A program made the translations under genes and the position numbers. Source: JAWWPY01 sp963822825 (GTDB lineage Bacteria; Actinomycetota; Actinomycetes; Streptosporangiales; Streptosporangiaceae). From it: a DNA stretch of 64,000 bases. Positions 34,490 to 44,100 of the stretch are shown here, in pieces (the stretch's first letter is position 1; every line of letters starts with the position of its first letter). The stretch lies in NCBI GenBank assembly GCA_963822825.1, contig CAWGIW010000025.1:558001-622000 (forward strand), read 5' to 3'. The notes beneath the pieces are model-generated. The model searched no databases. It worked only from the letters and a program-made list of their open reading frames with translations, and was not told the origin of the DNA.

Positions 34490-34545
34490 CGATCATCAGC
34501 GGCGAACCCGCAGGTCAGGGCTCCGGGCCCGCATGCCGATGATCG
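34490..34545 (-). terminator. Possible stem-loop downstream of ileS
   Basis: CGATCATC at 34490-34497 and GATGATCG at 34538-34545 are perfect 8-bp arms enclosing a GC-rich inner region. The element starts about 45 bases after the ileS stop. There is no T run, so the terminator assignment is tentative. Confidence 0.35.
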
Positions 34546-34588
34546 TGAGCCAAGTCCGGTCCCGAACCGGAGCACTCAGCCACGCGGA

Positions 34589-37500
34589 TCAGGCCCGGCG
34601 GAGCCAGAAAGCCAGCCCCAGGTCCTGATCGGCGTGTTCGTGGACGGCCGCCCCCGCCTCATCCGCCCCGCCGTCCCCCTCCGGGTCGGGCTGCCTGACG
34701 CCGAACTCCACCGCCAGCACCTCACTCGCGATCAATGACGCGTGTTCCGTCAGCGCCGCGGCGAGCTCGGGCTCGGAGGTCCGCCACCACAGCCGGATGC
34801 GGTCGCTGACGTGCAGGCCGTCGCTTTTGCGCGCGTCTTGCACGAGCCGGATCACCTCGCGGGCCAGCCCTTCCCGGCGTAGCTCGGGAGTGATGGCCAT
34901 CTCGAGCGCGACGGTCTCGCCGCCGTCGACCGCTACCGTCCAGCCCGACCGGGGGGTCTGGGTCACGATCACCTCGTCCGGCCCGAGCACCACTGGGGCG
35001 TCATCGACGGTGACCGAGACCTCGCCTGCCGAACGCATCGTCGCCGCGACGGCCGCTGGATCGGCGGCGGTAAGCGCCTGCGCCACGGCCGGGGTCGCCC
35101 TTCCGAACCGGCGGCCGAGGGCCCGGAAGTTCGGCTTGACCACGTGATCCACAAGATCGTCCGCGATCTCGGTCAGCGTTTCGAGTGACCGCACGTTCAA
35201 TTCCTGGGCGATTTCAGCGCGCAGTTCGGGCGGGAGATCGGCGAAACCCGGTGCGCCGACACGCGCCCGGGGGAGCGGCTGCCGGATCGGTACCGACGCG
35301 GCGGCCCGAGCCGACCGGCCCAGCTCCACCAGCCGCCGGGTGAGCGCCATCTGCGCCGATAGCTGCCGGTCGATCAGGGCATGATCGGGCTCCGGCCAGG
35401 TGGCCAGGTGCACCGAGTCCGGTCCGTCCGCGGGACGCAGCACGGCCCACACATAGTCGGTGAGGAACGCCGCGATCGGCGCCATCAGCCGGGTCAGAGT
35501 CTCCAGGCACTCATAGAGAGTGGCGAAAGCGGCGGCACCGTCCCGGGTGGCCGGGCCGTCCCAGAACCGCCGCCGTGACCGGCGCACATACCAGTTGGAC
35601 AGGTCGTCGATGAACCCAGCGAGCCTGCGGCCGGCCGCAGCCGTGTCGAACTCTTCCAGGGCGTACGTGACATCCGCCGTGACGGCGTGCAGCTCACTGA
35701 GCACCCATCGATCCAGCAGTGGCCGGGCGGCGGGCGGCGGGGCGTCGCCGGCCGCGCCGGGTTCCCAGGCCGTGCCCTGCGCGGCCGCCGCGTTGGCGTA
35801 GAGAACCAGGAACGAGACGGTATTCCAGTAGGTGAGCAGCACCTTGCGGACAATCTCGTCGAGTGCGCTGGCGCCGATCCGCCTGGTGGACCACGGGGAG
35901 CCCGTGGCGGCGAAGAACCAGCGGACGGCGTCCGCGCCGTGCGCCTCCATGAGCGGGATCGGCTCGAGCACGTTGCCGAGGTGCTTGCTCATCTTGCGGC
36001 CCCGCTCGTCCACGACCAGGCCGAGGCACACCACGTTCTGGTAGGCCGACCTGCCGAACACCAGGGTGCCGACCGCCATCAGGGAGTAGAACCAGCCCCG
36101 GGTCTGGTCGATGGCCTCGCAGATGAACTGCGCCGGGTAGCTGCGCCCGAATTCCTCCCGGTTGCGCCGCGGTGCGCCGAGCCGGGCGAACGGCATCGAC
36201 CCCGAGTCGTACCAGGCGTCGATCACTTCAGGTACCCGGCGGGCCGGCTCGCCGCATTCGCGGCAGGCGATGACGACGTCGTCCACGAACGGCCGGTGCG
36301 GGTCCAGGTCGGCGAGGACCATGCCAGCCAGCTCGCCCAGATCGTCAAGCGATTCGACACAGGTCAGGTGCTGCTCCGCGCACTCCCAGATCGGCAGCGG
36401 GGTGCCCCAGTACCTGGTCCGGGACAGCGCCCAGTCCACGTTGTTGCGCAGCCACTCGCCGTACCTGCCGTCCTTGATAGTCGGCGGCTGCCAGTTGGTC
36501 CGCTCGTTCTCGGCCAGCAACTGGTCCTTGATCTGCGTGGTGCGGATGTACCAGGACGGCAGCGCGTAGTAGAGCAGCGGCGTGCCGCACCGCCAGCAAT
36601 GCGGGTAGCTGTGCTCGTACACCTCGGTATGGAAGAGCAGCCCTCGGTCGGCGAGGTCGGTCACGATCAGCGCATCGGCATCCTTGAAGAACATCCCGCC
36701 GACGAGCGGTACGGAGTCCTCGAACCGCCCGTCCGGCCGGATCGGATTCACCACCGGAAGCCCGTACGTCCGCCCCGTTTCCATGTCATCGGCGCCGAAC
36801 GCGGGCGCCATATGCACCAGGCCGGTACCGTCCTCGGTCGTCACGAACGTCCCGGGCACGACCCGGTGCGCGTCAGGGATCTCAATCAGGTCCAGCGGCC
36901 GCCGGTAGCTGGCTCCCACCAGCTCAGCGCCGGTCACCCGGGCGACGATATGCCAGCCTTCGCCGAGCACGTGCGGTACGCGCTGCTCGATGACCACCAC
37001 GGTGTCGCCGCTACCTGGCTTGCGGGCGATCGCATATGTCTCGTCGGGATGCACGGCCACGGCGGTGTTGGACACTAGCGTCCACGGTGTGGTGGTCCAG
37101 ACAAGCAGGTCCGCCCCGGCCAGCAGGGGAGTCGCTGTCTCGGGGAGGCTGGTCAGCGGGAACCGCACCGTCACCGCGGGATCAGTGACGGTGTGGTACA
37201 CGTCGGGCTGGCCCATCTCGTGGTCGGAGAGCGGCGTCTCGCAGCGCGGGCAGTACGGGCTGATCCGGAAGTCCTTGACCAGCAGCCCCTTGTCGAAGAT
37301 GACCTTGAGCGACCACCAGACCGACTCGATGTAGCTCGGGTCCATGGTCCGGTAGGCCCGGGACAGGTCGATCCAGTAGCCGAGCCTGGTCGTCATCTCC
37401 TCGAACGCGTCCACGTGACGCAGTACCGATTCACGGCACCGGGCGTTGAACTGCGCGACGCCGTAGGCCTCGATGTCCTTCTTGCCCGAGAGGCCGAGTT

Positions 37501-37927
37501 CCTTCTCCACCGCCACCTCGACCGGCAGCCCATGACAGTCCCAGCCGCCCTGTCGCGGTACGTGGAAGCCCTGCATGGTCTTGAAGCGCGGGAAGACGTC
37601 CTTGAACACCCTGGCCTCGATGTGATGCACGCCGGGCATGCCGTTGGCCGTCGGCGGACCCTCATAGAACGTCCAGAGCGGGCCGGCGGCGGTCGCGTCG
37701 AGGGAGCGTTCGAAGACCTTCCCCTCCTGCCAGCGCGCGAGCACGTCATGCTCCAGCGAGGGCAGGTCGATCGTCGCGGGCAGGTCTGGGAACGAGCGGA
37801 GGCGGTCGGCCACGGGCGGGTCGGCCGACGGCGGTCCGGCGGCGTGCGGGTCGGCTGGCTGCGGTCCGGCGGCGTGCGGGTCGGCTGGCTGCGGTCCGGC
37901 GGCGTGCGGGTCGGCTGGCTGCGGCAT
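34589..37927 (-). CDS. ileS: Isoleucine-tRNA ligase
   Basis: A 1112-residue class Ia synthetase charging tRNA-Ile. The N-terminal catalytic motif is EGPPTANGMPGVHHIEAR (HIGH equivalent) and the KMSKS-type motif is GRKMSKHLGNVLEPI. The CP1 editing domain (with TTPWTLVSNTAVAVHPDETY) and the anticodon-binding domain follow. The GPPTANG wording matches the eukaryote-like IleS2 type. ATG 37927 was chosen because AGGAGG lies nine bases before it; a GTG at 37954 would contain that ribosome site. The first 30 residues include three PQPADPHAAG-type repeats not part of the enzyme fold. A T-box leader precedes the gene. Confidence 0.97.
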   Translation of the reverse strand: MPQPADPHAAGPQPADPHAAGPQPADPHAAGPPSADPPVADRLRSFPDLPATIDLPSLEHDVLARWQEGKVFERSLDATAAGPLWTFYEGPPTANGMPGVHHIEARVFKDVFPRFKTMQGFHVPRQGGWDCHGLPVEVAVEKELGLSGKKDIEAYGVAQFNARCRESVLRHVDAFEEMTTRLGYWIDLSRAYRTMDPSYIESVWWSLKVIFDKGLLVKDFRISPYCPRCETPLSDHEMGQPDVYHTVTDPAVTVRFPLTSLPETATPLLAGADLLVWTTTPWTLVSNTAVAVHPDETYAIARKPGSGDTVVVIEQRVPHVLGEGWHIVARVTGAELVGASYRRPLDLIEIPDAHRVVPGTFVTTEDGTGLVHMAPAFGADDMETGRTYGLPVVNPIRPDGRFEDSVPLVGGMFFKDADALIVTDLADRGLLFHTEVYEHSYPHCWRCGTPLLYYALPSWYIRTTQIKDQLLAENERTNWQPPTIKDGRYGEWLRNNVDWALSRTRYWGTPLPIWECAEQHLTCVESLDDLGELAGMVLADLDPHRPFVDDVVIACRECGEPARRVPEVIDAWYDSGSMPFARLGAPRRNREEFGRSYPAQFICEAIDQTRGWFYSLMAVGTLVFGRSAYQNVVCLGLVVDERGRKMSKHLGNVLEPIPLMEAHGADAVRWFFAATGSPWSTRRIGASALDEIVRKVLLTYWNTVSFLVLYANAAAAQGTAWEPGAAGDAPPPAARPLLDRWVLSELHAVTADVTYALEEFDTAAAGRRLAGFIDDLSNWYVRRSRRRFWDGPATRDGAAAFATLYECLETLTRLMAPIAAFLTDYVWAVLRPADGPDSVHLATWPEPDHALIDRQLSAQMALTRRLVELGRSARAAASVPIRQPLPRARVGAPGFADLPPELRAEIAQELNVRSLETLTEIADDLVDHVVKPNFRALGRRFGRATPAVAQALTAADPAAVAATMRSAGEVSVTVDDAPVVLGPDEVIVTQTPRSGWTVAVDGGETVALEMAITPELRREGLAREVIRLVQDARKSDGLHVSDRIRLWWRTSEPELAAALTEHASLIASEVLAVEFGVRQPDPEGDGGADEAGAAVHEHADQDLGLAFWLRRA
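37831..37920 (-). repeat. Three identical 30-bp repeats at the ileS 5' end
   Basis: Copies at 37831-37860, 37861-37890 and 37891-37920 are identical. They encode a ten-residue unit (QPADPHAAGP) starting two residues after the IleS start. A diverged fourth copy follows. The identity of the copies indicates recent expansion. Confidence 0.93.
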
Positions 37928-38165
37928 GGTGGCGGGCCTCCTGCGGCGTCGCACGGGCAGTTCTGGTGCCGTGCGAACGGCTTCGCTGGAGGGACGAGGC
38001 TCACCGGTGGCGGCCCCGCGGTACCACCCTCCTTGACCGCGGCAACCCGCCTGGCGCGGACCGCGGCCCTCTCACAGTGTCCTGCGGCCGGTTCTACTGA
38101 GCGTGTGGCCCGCGTGGCCTCGGCTGTTCTTCCGGCAGTTCCGGGGTGATCTGGTCCGCTGGGCC
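37928..38165 (-). promoter_or_regulatory. ileS T-box leader (translational type)
   Basis: On the minus strand the T-box core AGGGTGGTACCGCGG runs from 38030 to 38016. Its flanking GGAGGG (38033-38028) can pair with CCCTCC (37993-37988) to form the antisequestrator helix. The same CCCTCC can instead pair with the AGGAGG ribosome site of ileS (about 37937-37942), which would block translation. This is the arrangement of actinobacterial ileS T-boxes that sense uncharged tRNA-Ile by ribosome-site release. A candidate ATC specifier codon lies at 38150-38148, but stem I was not fully modelled, so the 5' limit is approximate. Confidence 0.85.
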
Positions 38166-38458
38166 GGCCCCGGGCTCCCACCACCCCCGGGTCGCTCGTG
38201 GCCGCGGTCAACGGCAGCTGTCCCCATCAACACCTTTGCAGAGCCTTAACGATAGCCGATGCCCCGGCCCGGAGCAGAACCGTTTTACCCTGGCCGGCCA
38301 GACGCCTTTACCCCGGCTGCCAGCCGCCGGGATGATAGATCGGCGCGGATGTGTTTGCAGATGGAAGGGGCGGCGATTTATCCTCCGGTGACTGCCGGCA
38401 ATCAAGATCAACTCCCATGCCGTCACATCTTCGACACTCGCTGAGAGAGGGGCCCGAC

Positions 38459-38878
38459 ATGACCGCAGCCGCGCGTTCGGGTGCCGCCGCTCTTCCGGTC
38501 CGGCCAGGCGAGAAGCCCTGGACCGAGGCGGAGCTGGCCAAGGTCCGCAAGGAACTCGAGGCGGAGGTCGCCGGACTGCGTGCGGACATCTCGAAGGCCG
38601 AATCGGAGATCGCCGAGCGACTTGGTGACGCGGTCGGTGACGCGGGCGACGATCAGGCGGATGCGGGCGCCAAGACCTTCCAGCGGGAACATGAACTCGC
38701 GCTGACCCAGAACGCCCGTGACTTGCTGGCCCAGAACGAGCGCGGACTGGCCCGGATCGACGCGGGAACCTACGGTGTCTGCGAGTCCTGCGGGCAGCCC
38801 ATCGGAAAGGCGCGCCTGCAGGCATTCCCCCGTGCGACCCTGTGCGTGTCCTGCAAGCAGCGCGAGGAAAGACGCTGA
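38459..38878 (+). CDS. DksA/TraR-type C4 zinc finger protein
   Basis: A 139-residue protein with a long helical region (about 25-95; WTEAELAKVRKELEAEV...) and a C-terminal zinc finger CESCGQPIGKARLQAFP...LCVSCKQ. The fold matches DksA/TraR proteins, which insert a coiled coil into the RNA polymerase secondary channel. The tip acids of DksA are not clearly identifiable, so RNA polymerase action is inferred. ATG 38459 follows GAGAGAGGGGCCCGAC. It lies divergent from ileS and just upstream of lspA, a standard actinomycete neighbourhood. Confidence 0.88.
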   Translation: MTAAARSGAAALPVRPGEKPWTEAELAKVRKELEAEVAGLRADISKAESEIAERLGDAVGDAGDDQADAGAKTFQREHELALTQNARDLLAQNERGLARIDAGTYGVCESCGQPIGKARLQAFPRATLCVSCKQREERR

Positions 38879-38883
38879 CCGGG

Positions 38884-39606
38884 ATGCCCGGCGCGCCGCC
38901 AGAGCGAGGGGACCCGCCAGTGCACGGGACGCATGGAAAGGACCCAGTGCACGGAAAGGAAGCAGTGCAGCCAGACCTGCCGGGCCGGCCGCGGCGCATC
39001 GGGATACTGGTCGCTGTCGCGGCCGGGATTTTCGCCATCGACCTGGTCACCAAGACGATCGTGGTGGCTACGCTCTCACACCGCCCGCCAGTCCGGCTTC
39101 TTGGCGGCCTGCTCACCCTTCGGGTCCTGCGCAACAGCGGAGCCGCGTTCAGCATCGGGACGTCCATGACCGCGGTGTTCACCCTGATCGCCGTCGCGGT
39201 GATCATCGCTATCCTGCGCACCGCGCGCCGCCTGCACAGCCTGCCCTGGGCGATAACGCTGGGCCTGCTGCTCGGCGGGGCCACCGGCAACCTGGGTGAC
39301 CGGTTGTTCCGCTCGCCCGGCCCGCTGCGCGGGCACGTCGTGGACTGGATCGAGCTGCCGCACTGGCCGGTCTTCAACGTGGCTGACTCCGCGATCGTGT
39401 GCGGCGGCATCGTGGCGGTGCTCCTCGCGGCCCGAGGCATCCGGCTGGACGGAACCCGGGAACGGGCCCAGGAGAGCCCAGCGGGAGACCCCGCGGACAG
39501 GCCGTCAGCCGGGCCGGATGACCGGCCGGGACAGCGGGCTCCGAACGGGACGCCGGCCCGGGACCGGCCGGCTCCGGGGCCAGCGGCTGGAGGCAGTACC
39601 ACGTGA
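38884..39606 (+). CDS. lspA: Lipoprotein signal peptidase (prolipoprotein signal peptidase II)
   Basis: A membrane aspartyl protease that cuts signal peptides from prolipoproteins after lipidation. Four helices are visible from RIGILVAVAAGIFAIDLVTK. The catalytic aspartates lie in GNLGDRLFR and FNVADSAIV, and the RNSGAAFSI motif is typical. From the ATG at 38884 it is 240 residues, with a polar N-terminal extension (PVHGTHGKDPVHGKEAV) and a Pro/Arg/Gly-rich C-terminal tail of about 55 residues. GTG codons at 38920 or 38950 have better ribosome sites, so the start is uncertain. rluD overlaps its stop. Confidence 0.94.
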   Translation: MPGAPPERGDPPVHGTHGKDPVHGKEAVQPDLPGRPRRIGILVAVAAGIFAIDLVTKTIVVATLSHRPPVRLLGGLLTLRVLRNSGAAFSIGTSMTAVFTLIAVAVIIAILRTARRLHSLPWAITLGLLLGGATGNLGDRLFRSPGPLRGHVVDWIELPHWPVFNVADSAIVCGGIVAVLLAARGIRLDGTRERAQESPAGDPADRPSAGPDDRPGQRAPNGTPARDRPAPGPAAGGSTT

Positions 39607-40532
39607 CAACAGCGGGCCAGCGGCGGGTGCCGGTCCCCGAAGGGCTGGACGGTGAGCGGCTGGACGCCGCGCTGGCCCGGATGTTCGGGCTGTCCAGGAC
39701 ACTGGCGGCGGAACTGATCGGCGATGGGCAGGTGCTCGTCGGCGGGCGGCCGGCGGTCAAGTCTGACCGGGTGCCGGCGGGGGAGTGGCTCGACGTGACG
39801 CTGCCCGCGCCGGTGGCGGCGGCTCCGCCGCAGGCTGTTCCCGGCCTGACCGTGGTCTACGAGGATGCCGACATCGTGGTCGTGGACAAGCCGCCTGGGG
39901 TGGCGGCTCACCCAACGCCGGGCTGGACCGGGCCGACAGTGCTCGATGGCCTGCTCGCGGCGGGTCACACCATCGCCACCAGCGGCGCGGCTGAGCGGCA
40001 GGGCATCGTGCACCGGCTGGACGCCAACACCTCCGGGCTCATGGTGGTGGCCAAGAGCGAGGCGGCCTACAGTGCCCTCAAGCGGGCGTTTAAGGATCGG
40101 AACGTGGATAAGCGTTATCACGCCCTGGTGCAGGGCCACCCGGACCCGCTGCGCGGTACCGTCGATGCCCCAATCGCCCGGCACCCCTCCGGCGACGGCC
40201 GGTTCGCCGTGGTCGCCGGGGGCAAGCACAGCGTCACGCACTACGACACCATTGAGGCGTTCCGTGGCGCCAGCCTGGTCGAGATCATCCTGGAGACCGG
40301 GCGCACCCATCAGATCCGGGTGCACATGGCCGCGGTGCGGCACCCCTGCGCGGGGGACCGGCTGTACGGCGCGGATCCAGTGTTCGCCGCGGGGCTGGGG
40401 CTGACCCGCCAGTGGCTGCACGCGGTCAGGCTCGGGTTCGCCCATCCCGCCGACGGCCGCCGGGTGGAGTTCACCAGCGAGTACCCACCCGACCTGGCTC
40501 AGCCTCTCGACGCCCTCCGTGCCCAAAGCTGA
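39603..40532 (+). CDS. rluD: 23S rRNA pseudouridine synthase, RluD family
   Basis: A 309-residue RluA/RluD-family enzyme that converts specific uridines to pseudouridine. An S4 RNA-binding domain (VPVPEGLDGERLDAALARMF...VKSDRVPAGEWLDVTL) precedes the catalytic domain. The active-site aspartate is in IVHRLDANTSGLMVVAKS. Motifs DKRYHALVQG, LETGRTHQIRVHMAAV and HPCAGDRLYG follow. The exact target (1911/1915/1917 or another) is not provable by eye. The GTG overlaps lspA. The stop codon lies inside a 16-bp tandem repeat. Confidence 0.93.
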   Translation: MTTAGQRRVPVPEGLDGERLDAALARMFGLSRTLAAELIGDGQVLVGGRPAVKSDRVPAGEWLDVTLPAPVAAAPPQAVPGLTVVYEDADIVVVDKPPGVAAHPTPGWTGPTVLDGLLAAGHTIATSGAAERQGIVHRLDANTSGLMVVAKSEAAYSALKRAFKDRNVDKRYHALVQGHPDPLRGTVDAPIARHPSGDGRFAVVAGGKHSVTHYDTIEAFRGASLVEIILETGRTHQIRVHMAAVRHPCAGDRLYGADPVFAAGLGLTRQWLHAVRLGFAHPADGRRVEFTSEYPPDLAQPLDALRAQS

Positions 40533-40600
40533 CCGCGCCCGAAGCTGACCACGTCCGAAGCGGGCCGCGCCCAAAGCTGACCACGCCCGAAATCGAGTGG
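40521..40600. repeat. 16-bp tandem repeat, five units, across the rluD stop
   Basis: Units at 40521, 40537, 40553, 40569 and 40585 follow the pattern G(C/T)CC(A/G)AAGCTGACC(A/G)C with drift in the third and fifth. The first unit contains the rluD stop codon at 40530-40532. The array lies between rluD and the convergent small membrane gene and is not frame-preserving. Confidence 0.82.
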
Positions 40601-40622
40601 ACAGCCCAGCCATGACCACCGG

Positions 40623-40829
40623 TCACGCATAGCGACCATGCCCGAACAGGAAAGACGCCACAATCATCAGTTCCGCAACGGTCACGATGCCGGTGAAGAC
40701 GTAGAGGAGTGGCCGCGACCTGACCTTGTGCCTGTCACCGGCCGGCCGACGTGTCCCCCGTAAGGCGTAGGACCAGGCGAAAAGCGCTCCGAGCCCTAAA
40801 AGTACGGCATCGAACCCTTTCGCAGTCAT
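40623..40829 (-). CDS. Small two-helix membrane protein, unknown
   Basis: A 68-residue protein with hydrophobic helices at about 6-24 (FDAVLLGLGALFAWSYAL) and 40-62 (LLYVFTGIVTVAELMIVASFLF) joined by a basic loop (RGTRRPAGDRHKVRSRP). No family was recognised. It is convergent with rluD and divergent from dnaE. Its clear helix-loop-helix pattern supports a real gene, but proof by homology is missing. Confidence 0.6.
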   Translation of the reverse strand: MTAKGFDAVLLGLGALFAWSYALRGTRRPAGDRHKVRSRPLLYVFTGIVTVAELMIVASFLFGHGRYA

Positions 40830-41183
40830 CCCGCCAGGCTAGCGAAAGGCCCGGCACGAACCAGCGGAGTTCACTCACAGCGGGCTGTCCACACCAGCAT
40901 CAGCAGGCCGGCCAGGCGGTTGCCCTGCGCCGCATCGTCCTATGTGACAGAAATCTTCCGTGATCATGGGGGAACATACCGGACTGGCCGCGCATCCGGA
41001 GTGTCGAGTCGCCCAGCGCCCAGCGCCTCTAATAGGCTCAACGAGCCGGACTGGTGCGGCCGTCGGCTGAGGATTTGTCAGGGTGGTGGGTCCTCTGCGG
41101 CGGCGCACCGGTCACTTCCCCCGGCCCCGGTTATGGACGCCCGCGAGGGCGCTCCGACGCATGCCCGAAGGAGGCGGTTCTTC
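40830..41183 (+). other. 354-base gap upstream of dnaE
   Basis: The dnaE frame remains open back to 40920, but the sequence before 41184 does not look like DnaE and lacks a ribosome site. The gap probably holds the dnaE promoter. TAATAG near 41031 is the best -10-like hexamer, without a convincing -35. Nothing else was seen. Confidence 0.4.
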
Positions 41184-44100
41184 ATGACGGCAGCAGCGGC
41201 GGAACGCGGCGCGGACGGAGGTTTCGTCCACCTGCATGTACACACCGAGTACTCGATGCTGGACGGTGCCGCCCGGCTGAAGGACATGTTCGCCGAGTGC
41301 CAGCAGACTGGCATGCCGGCCATCGCCATGACCGACCACGGCAACGTCTACGGGGCGTACGACTTCTGGGCCAAGGCCACTGCGGCCGGAGTCAAGCCGA
41401 TCATCGGCACCGAGGCGTACATCGCGCCTGAGCACCGCAGGCACCGCCAGCCGGTGCGCTGGGGCAGCCCGGCGCAAAAGGACGACGACGTCTCCGGCGC
41501 GGGCGCGTACACGCACATGACGCTGCTCGCGGAGACCACCGAGGGCATGCACAATCTGTTCCGGCTTTCCTCGCTGGCCTCGCTGGAGGGGTACTTCCGC
41601 AAGCCGCGGATGGACCGCGAGCTGCTCGCCGCCCACGCCAGGGGGATCATCGCCACCACCGGCTGCCCGGGCGGCGAGGTGCAGACCCGGCTGCGCCTCG
41701 GCCAGTACGGCAAGGCCGTGGCGGCCGCGGCCGAGTTCCGCGACATCTTCGGGCCGGACAACTTCTTCGTCGAGATCATGCACCACGGCCTGGCCATCGA
41801 GGACCGGGTCCGGGATGGCCTGCGGCGCCTGGCCAAAGAGCTCTCGCTTCCCTACGTGGTCACCAACGACTCCCACTACACCCGGGAGGCCGACGCCAAG
41901 TCGCACGAGGTGCTGCTGTGCGTGCAGACCGGCTCCAACATGGCCGACCCCGGCCGGTTCAAGTTCGAGGGCAGTGGCTACTACCTGAAGAGCCCGGCCG
42001 AGATGCGGCAGGCGTTCACCGACGAGGAGTGGCAGGCCGGCTGCGACTCCACGCTGCTCATCGCCGAGCGGGCCGACGTCACCTTCGAGAAGACCAACCT
42101 CATGCCGCACTTCACCGTGCCAGCGGGGGAGACCGAGCAGACCTGGTTCCGCAAGGAAGTCTGGCGCGGGATGGAGCGCCGCTACCCAGACGGCATCGAT
42201 GACGGCCGGAAGCGGCAGGCCGAGTACGAGATGGGCGTCATCGAGGCCATGGGCTTCTGCTCGTACTTCCTGGTGACCGCCGATTTCATCATGTGGGCCA
42301 AGACCAACGGGATACGGGTCGGCCCGGGTCGCGGCTCCGCGGCAGGCTGCATCGTGGCCTACGCGCTCGGCATCACGGACCTCGACCCGATCACCCACGG
42401 GCTGGTCTTCGAGCGGTTCCTCAACCCCGAGCGCGTGTCCATGCCGGACATCGACATCGACTTCGACGAGCGCCGGCGCGGTGACGTGATCCGCTACGTC
42501 ACCGAGAAGTGGGGCGATGACCGGGTCGCCCAGATCATTACCTACGGCACGATCAAGGCCAAGGCCGCGGTGAAGGACTCGGCCCGGGTGCTGGGCTTCC
42601 CGTACGCGCTCGGCGACCGGATCACCAAGGCGTTCCCCCCGCCGGTCATGGGCAAGGACATCCCGCTGTCCGGGATCTTCGACGAGGCTCATCCGCGGCA
42701 CGGCGAGGCGGGGGAGGTTCGCGCGCTGTATGAGGCCGAGGACGAGGTCAGGCAAGTCATCGACACCGCGCGCGGGCTCGAGGGGCTGATCCGCCAGGCC
42801 GGCGTGCACGCCGCAGGCGTGATCATGAGCAGCGAGCCGATCATTGACCACGTCCCAATCTGGAAGCGGGAGGCCGACGGCGCGGTCATCACCCAGTTCG
42901 ACTACCCGGCCTGCGAGTCGCTCGGCCTGCTGAAGATGGACTTCCTGGGCCTGCGCAACCTCACCGTGCTGGACGATGCGGTGCGGGGGATCAGGGCCAA
43001 CCGGGACATCGACGTCGACCTGGAGACGTTGCCGCTGGACGACAGGCCCACCTATGAACTCCTCGCCCGTGGTGACACCCTGGGCATCTTCCAGTTCGAC
43101 GGGGGCCCGATGCGGGCGCTGCTGCGCAGCATGCGGCCGGACAACTTCGAGGACATCTCCGCGGTTGGTGCGCTCTACCGGCCCGGCCCGATGGGCGCCA
43201 ACGCGCACAACGACTACGCCGACCGCAAGACGGGCCGCAAGCCGGTGGTACCCATCCACCCGGAACTGGCCGAGCCGCTGGCCGACATCCTGGGCGACAC
43301 CTACGGGCTGATCGTCTACCAGGAGCAGGTCATGGCGATCGCGCAGAAACTGGCCGGGTACTCGCCGGGAAGTGCGGACCTGCTCCGGCGCGCGATGGGC
43401 AAGAAGAAAAAGGAAATCCTGGACAAGGAGTACGCGCCGTTCGAGGCGGGCATGAAGGCGCGCGGCTACTCCCCCTCAGCGGTCAAGACCCTGTGGGACA
43501 TCCTGGTCCCGTTCTCCGACTACGCGTTCAACAAGGCGCACAGCGCCGCCTACGGGCTGGTGTCCTATTGGACCGCCTACCTCAAGGCCAATTACCCGGC
43601 CGAGTACATGGCGGCTCTGCTCACATCGGTCTCCGGGGACAAGGACAAGAGCGCGCTGTACCTGAACGAGTGCCGCCGGATGGGCATCACCGTGCTGCCG
43701 CCTGACGTGAACTCCTCGGCGGCGACCTTCACCCCGGTCGGCGGCGACATCAGGTTCGGCCTGGCGGCGGTGCGCAACGTCGGCATCAACGTGGTCGAGG
43801 CCATCGTGTCGGCCCGTACCGCACAGGGCGCGTTCGCCAGCTTCGCCGACTTCCTGCGCAAGGTCCCGGTCAACGTCTGCAACAAACGGGTGATCGAGTC
43901 ACTGGTCAAGGCGGGCGCGTTCGACTCTCTCGGGCACCCGCGCCGGGGCCTGGTGCTGATCCACGAGCAGGCCATCGACACGGTGATCGATGTCAAGCGC
44001 AACGAGGCCATCGGCCAGGACTCGCTGTTCGGGGGGGATTCCGAGACCGAGGCGACGTTCGAGGTTCCGGTCCCGGACGGCGAGTGGGAGAAGTCCGTTC

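Noticed and set aside
34357..34575. 72-codon minus-strand frame between the unknown gene and ileS
   Set aside because: No ribosome site, no recognisable pattern, and it overlaps a stem-loop; composition looks random.
38208..40619. 803-codon open frame on the minus strand
   Set aside because: It is the antisense of the zinc finger, lspA and rluD genes, has Arg/Pro/His-rich composition and no domains. Long antisense frames are expected at this GC content.
40920..41183. 88-codon N-terminal extension of DnaE
   Set aside because: The strong ribosome site AAGGAGG and the start next to the PHP domain support 41184.
41112..43259. 715-codon antisense frame inside dnaE
   Set aside because: A mirror of dnaE codons with no protein-like features; dnaE motifs on the plus strand are unambiguous.
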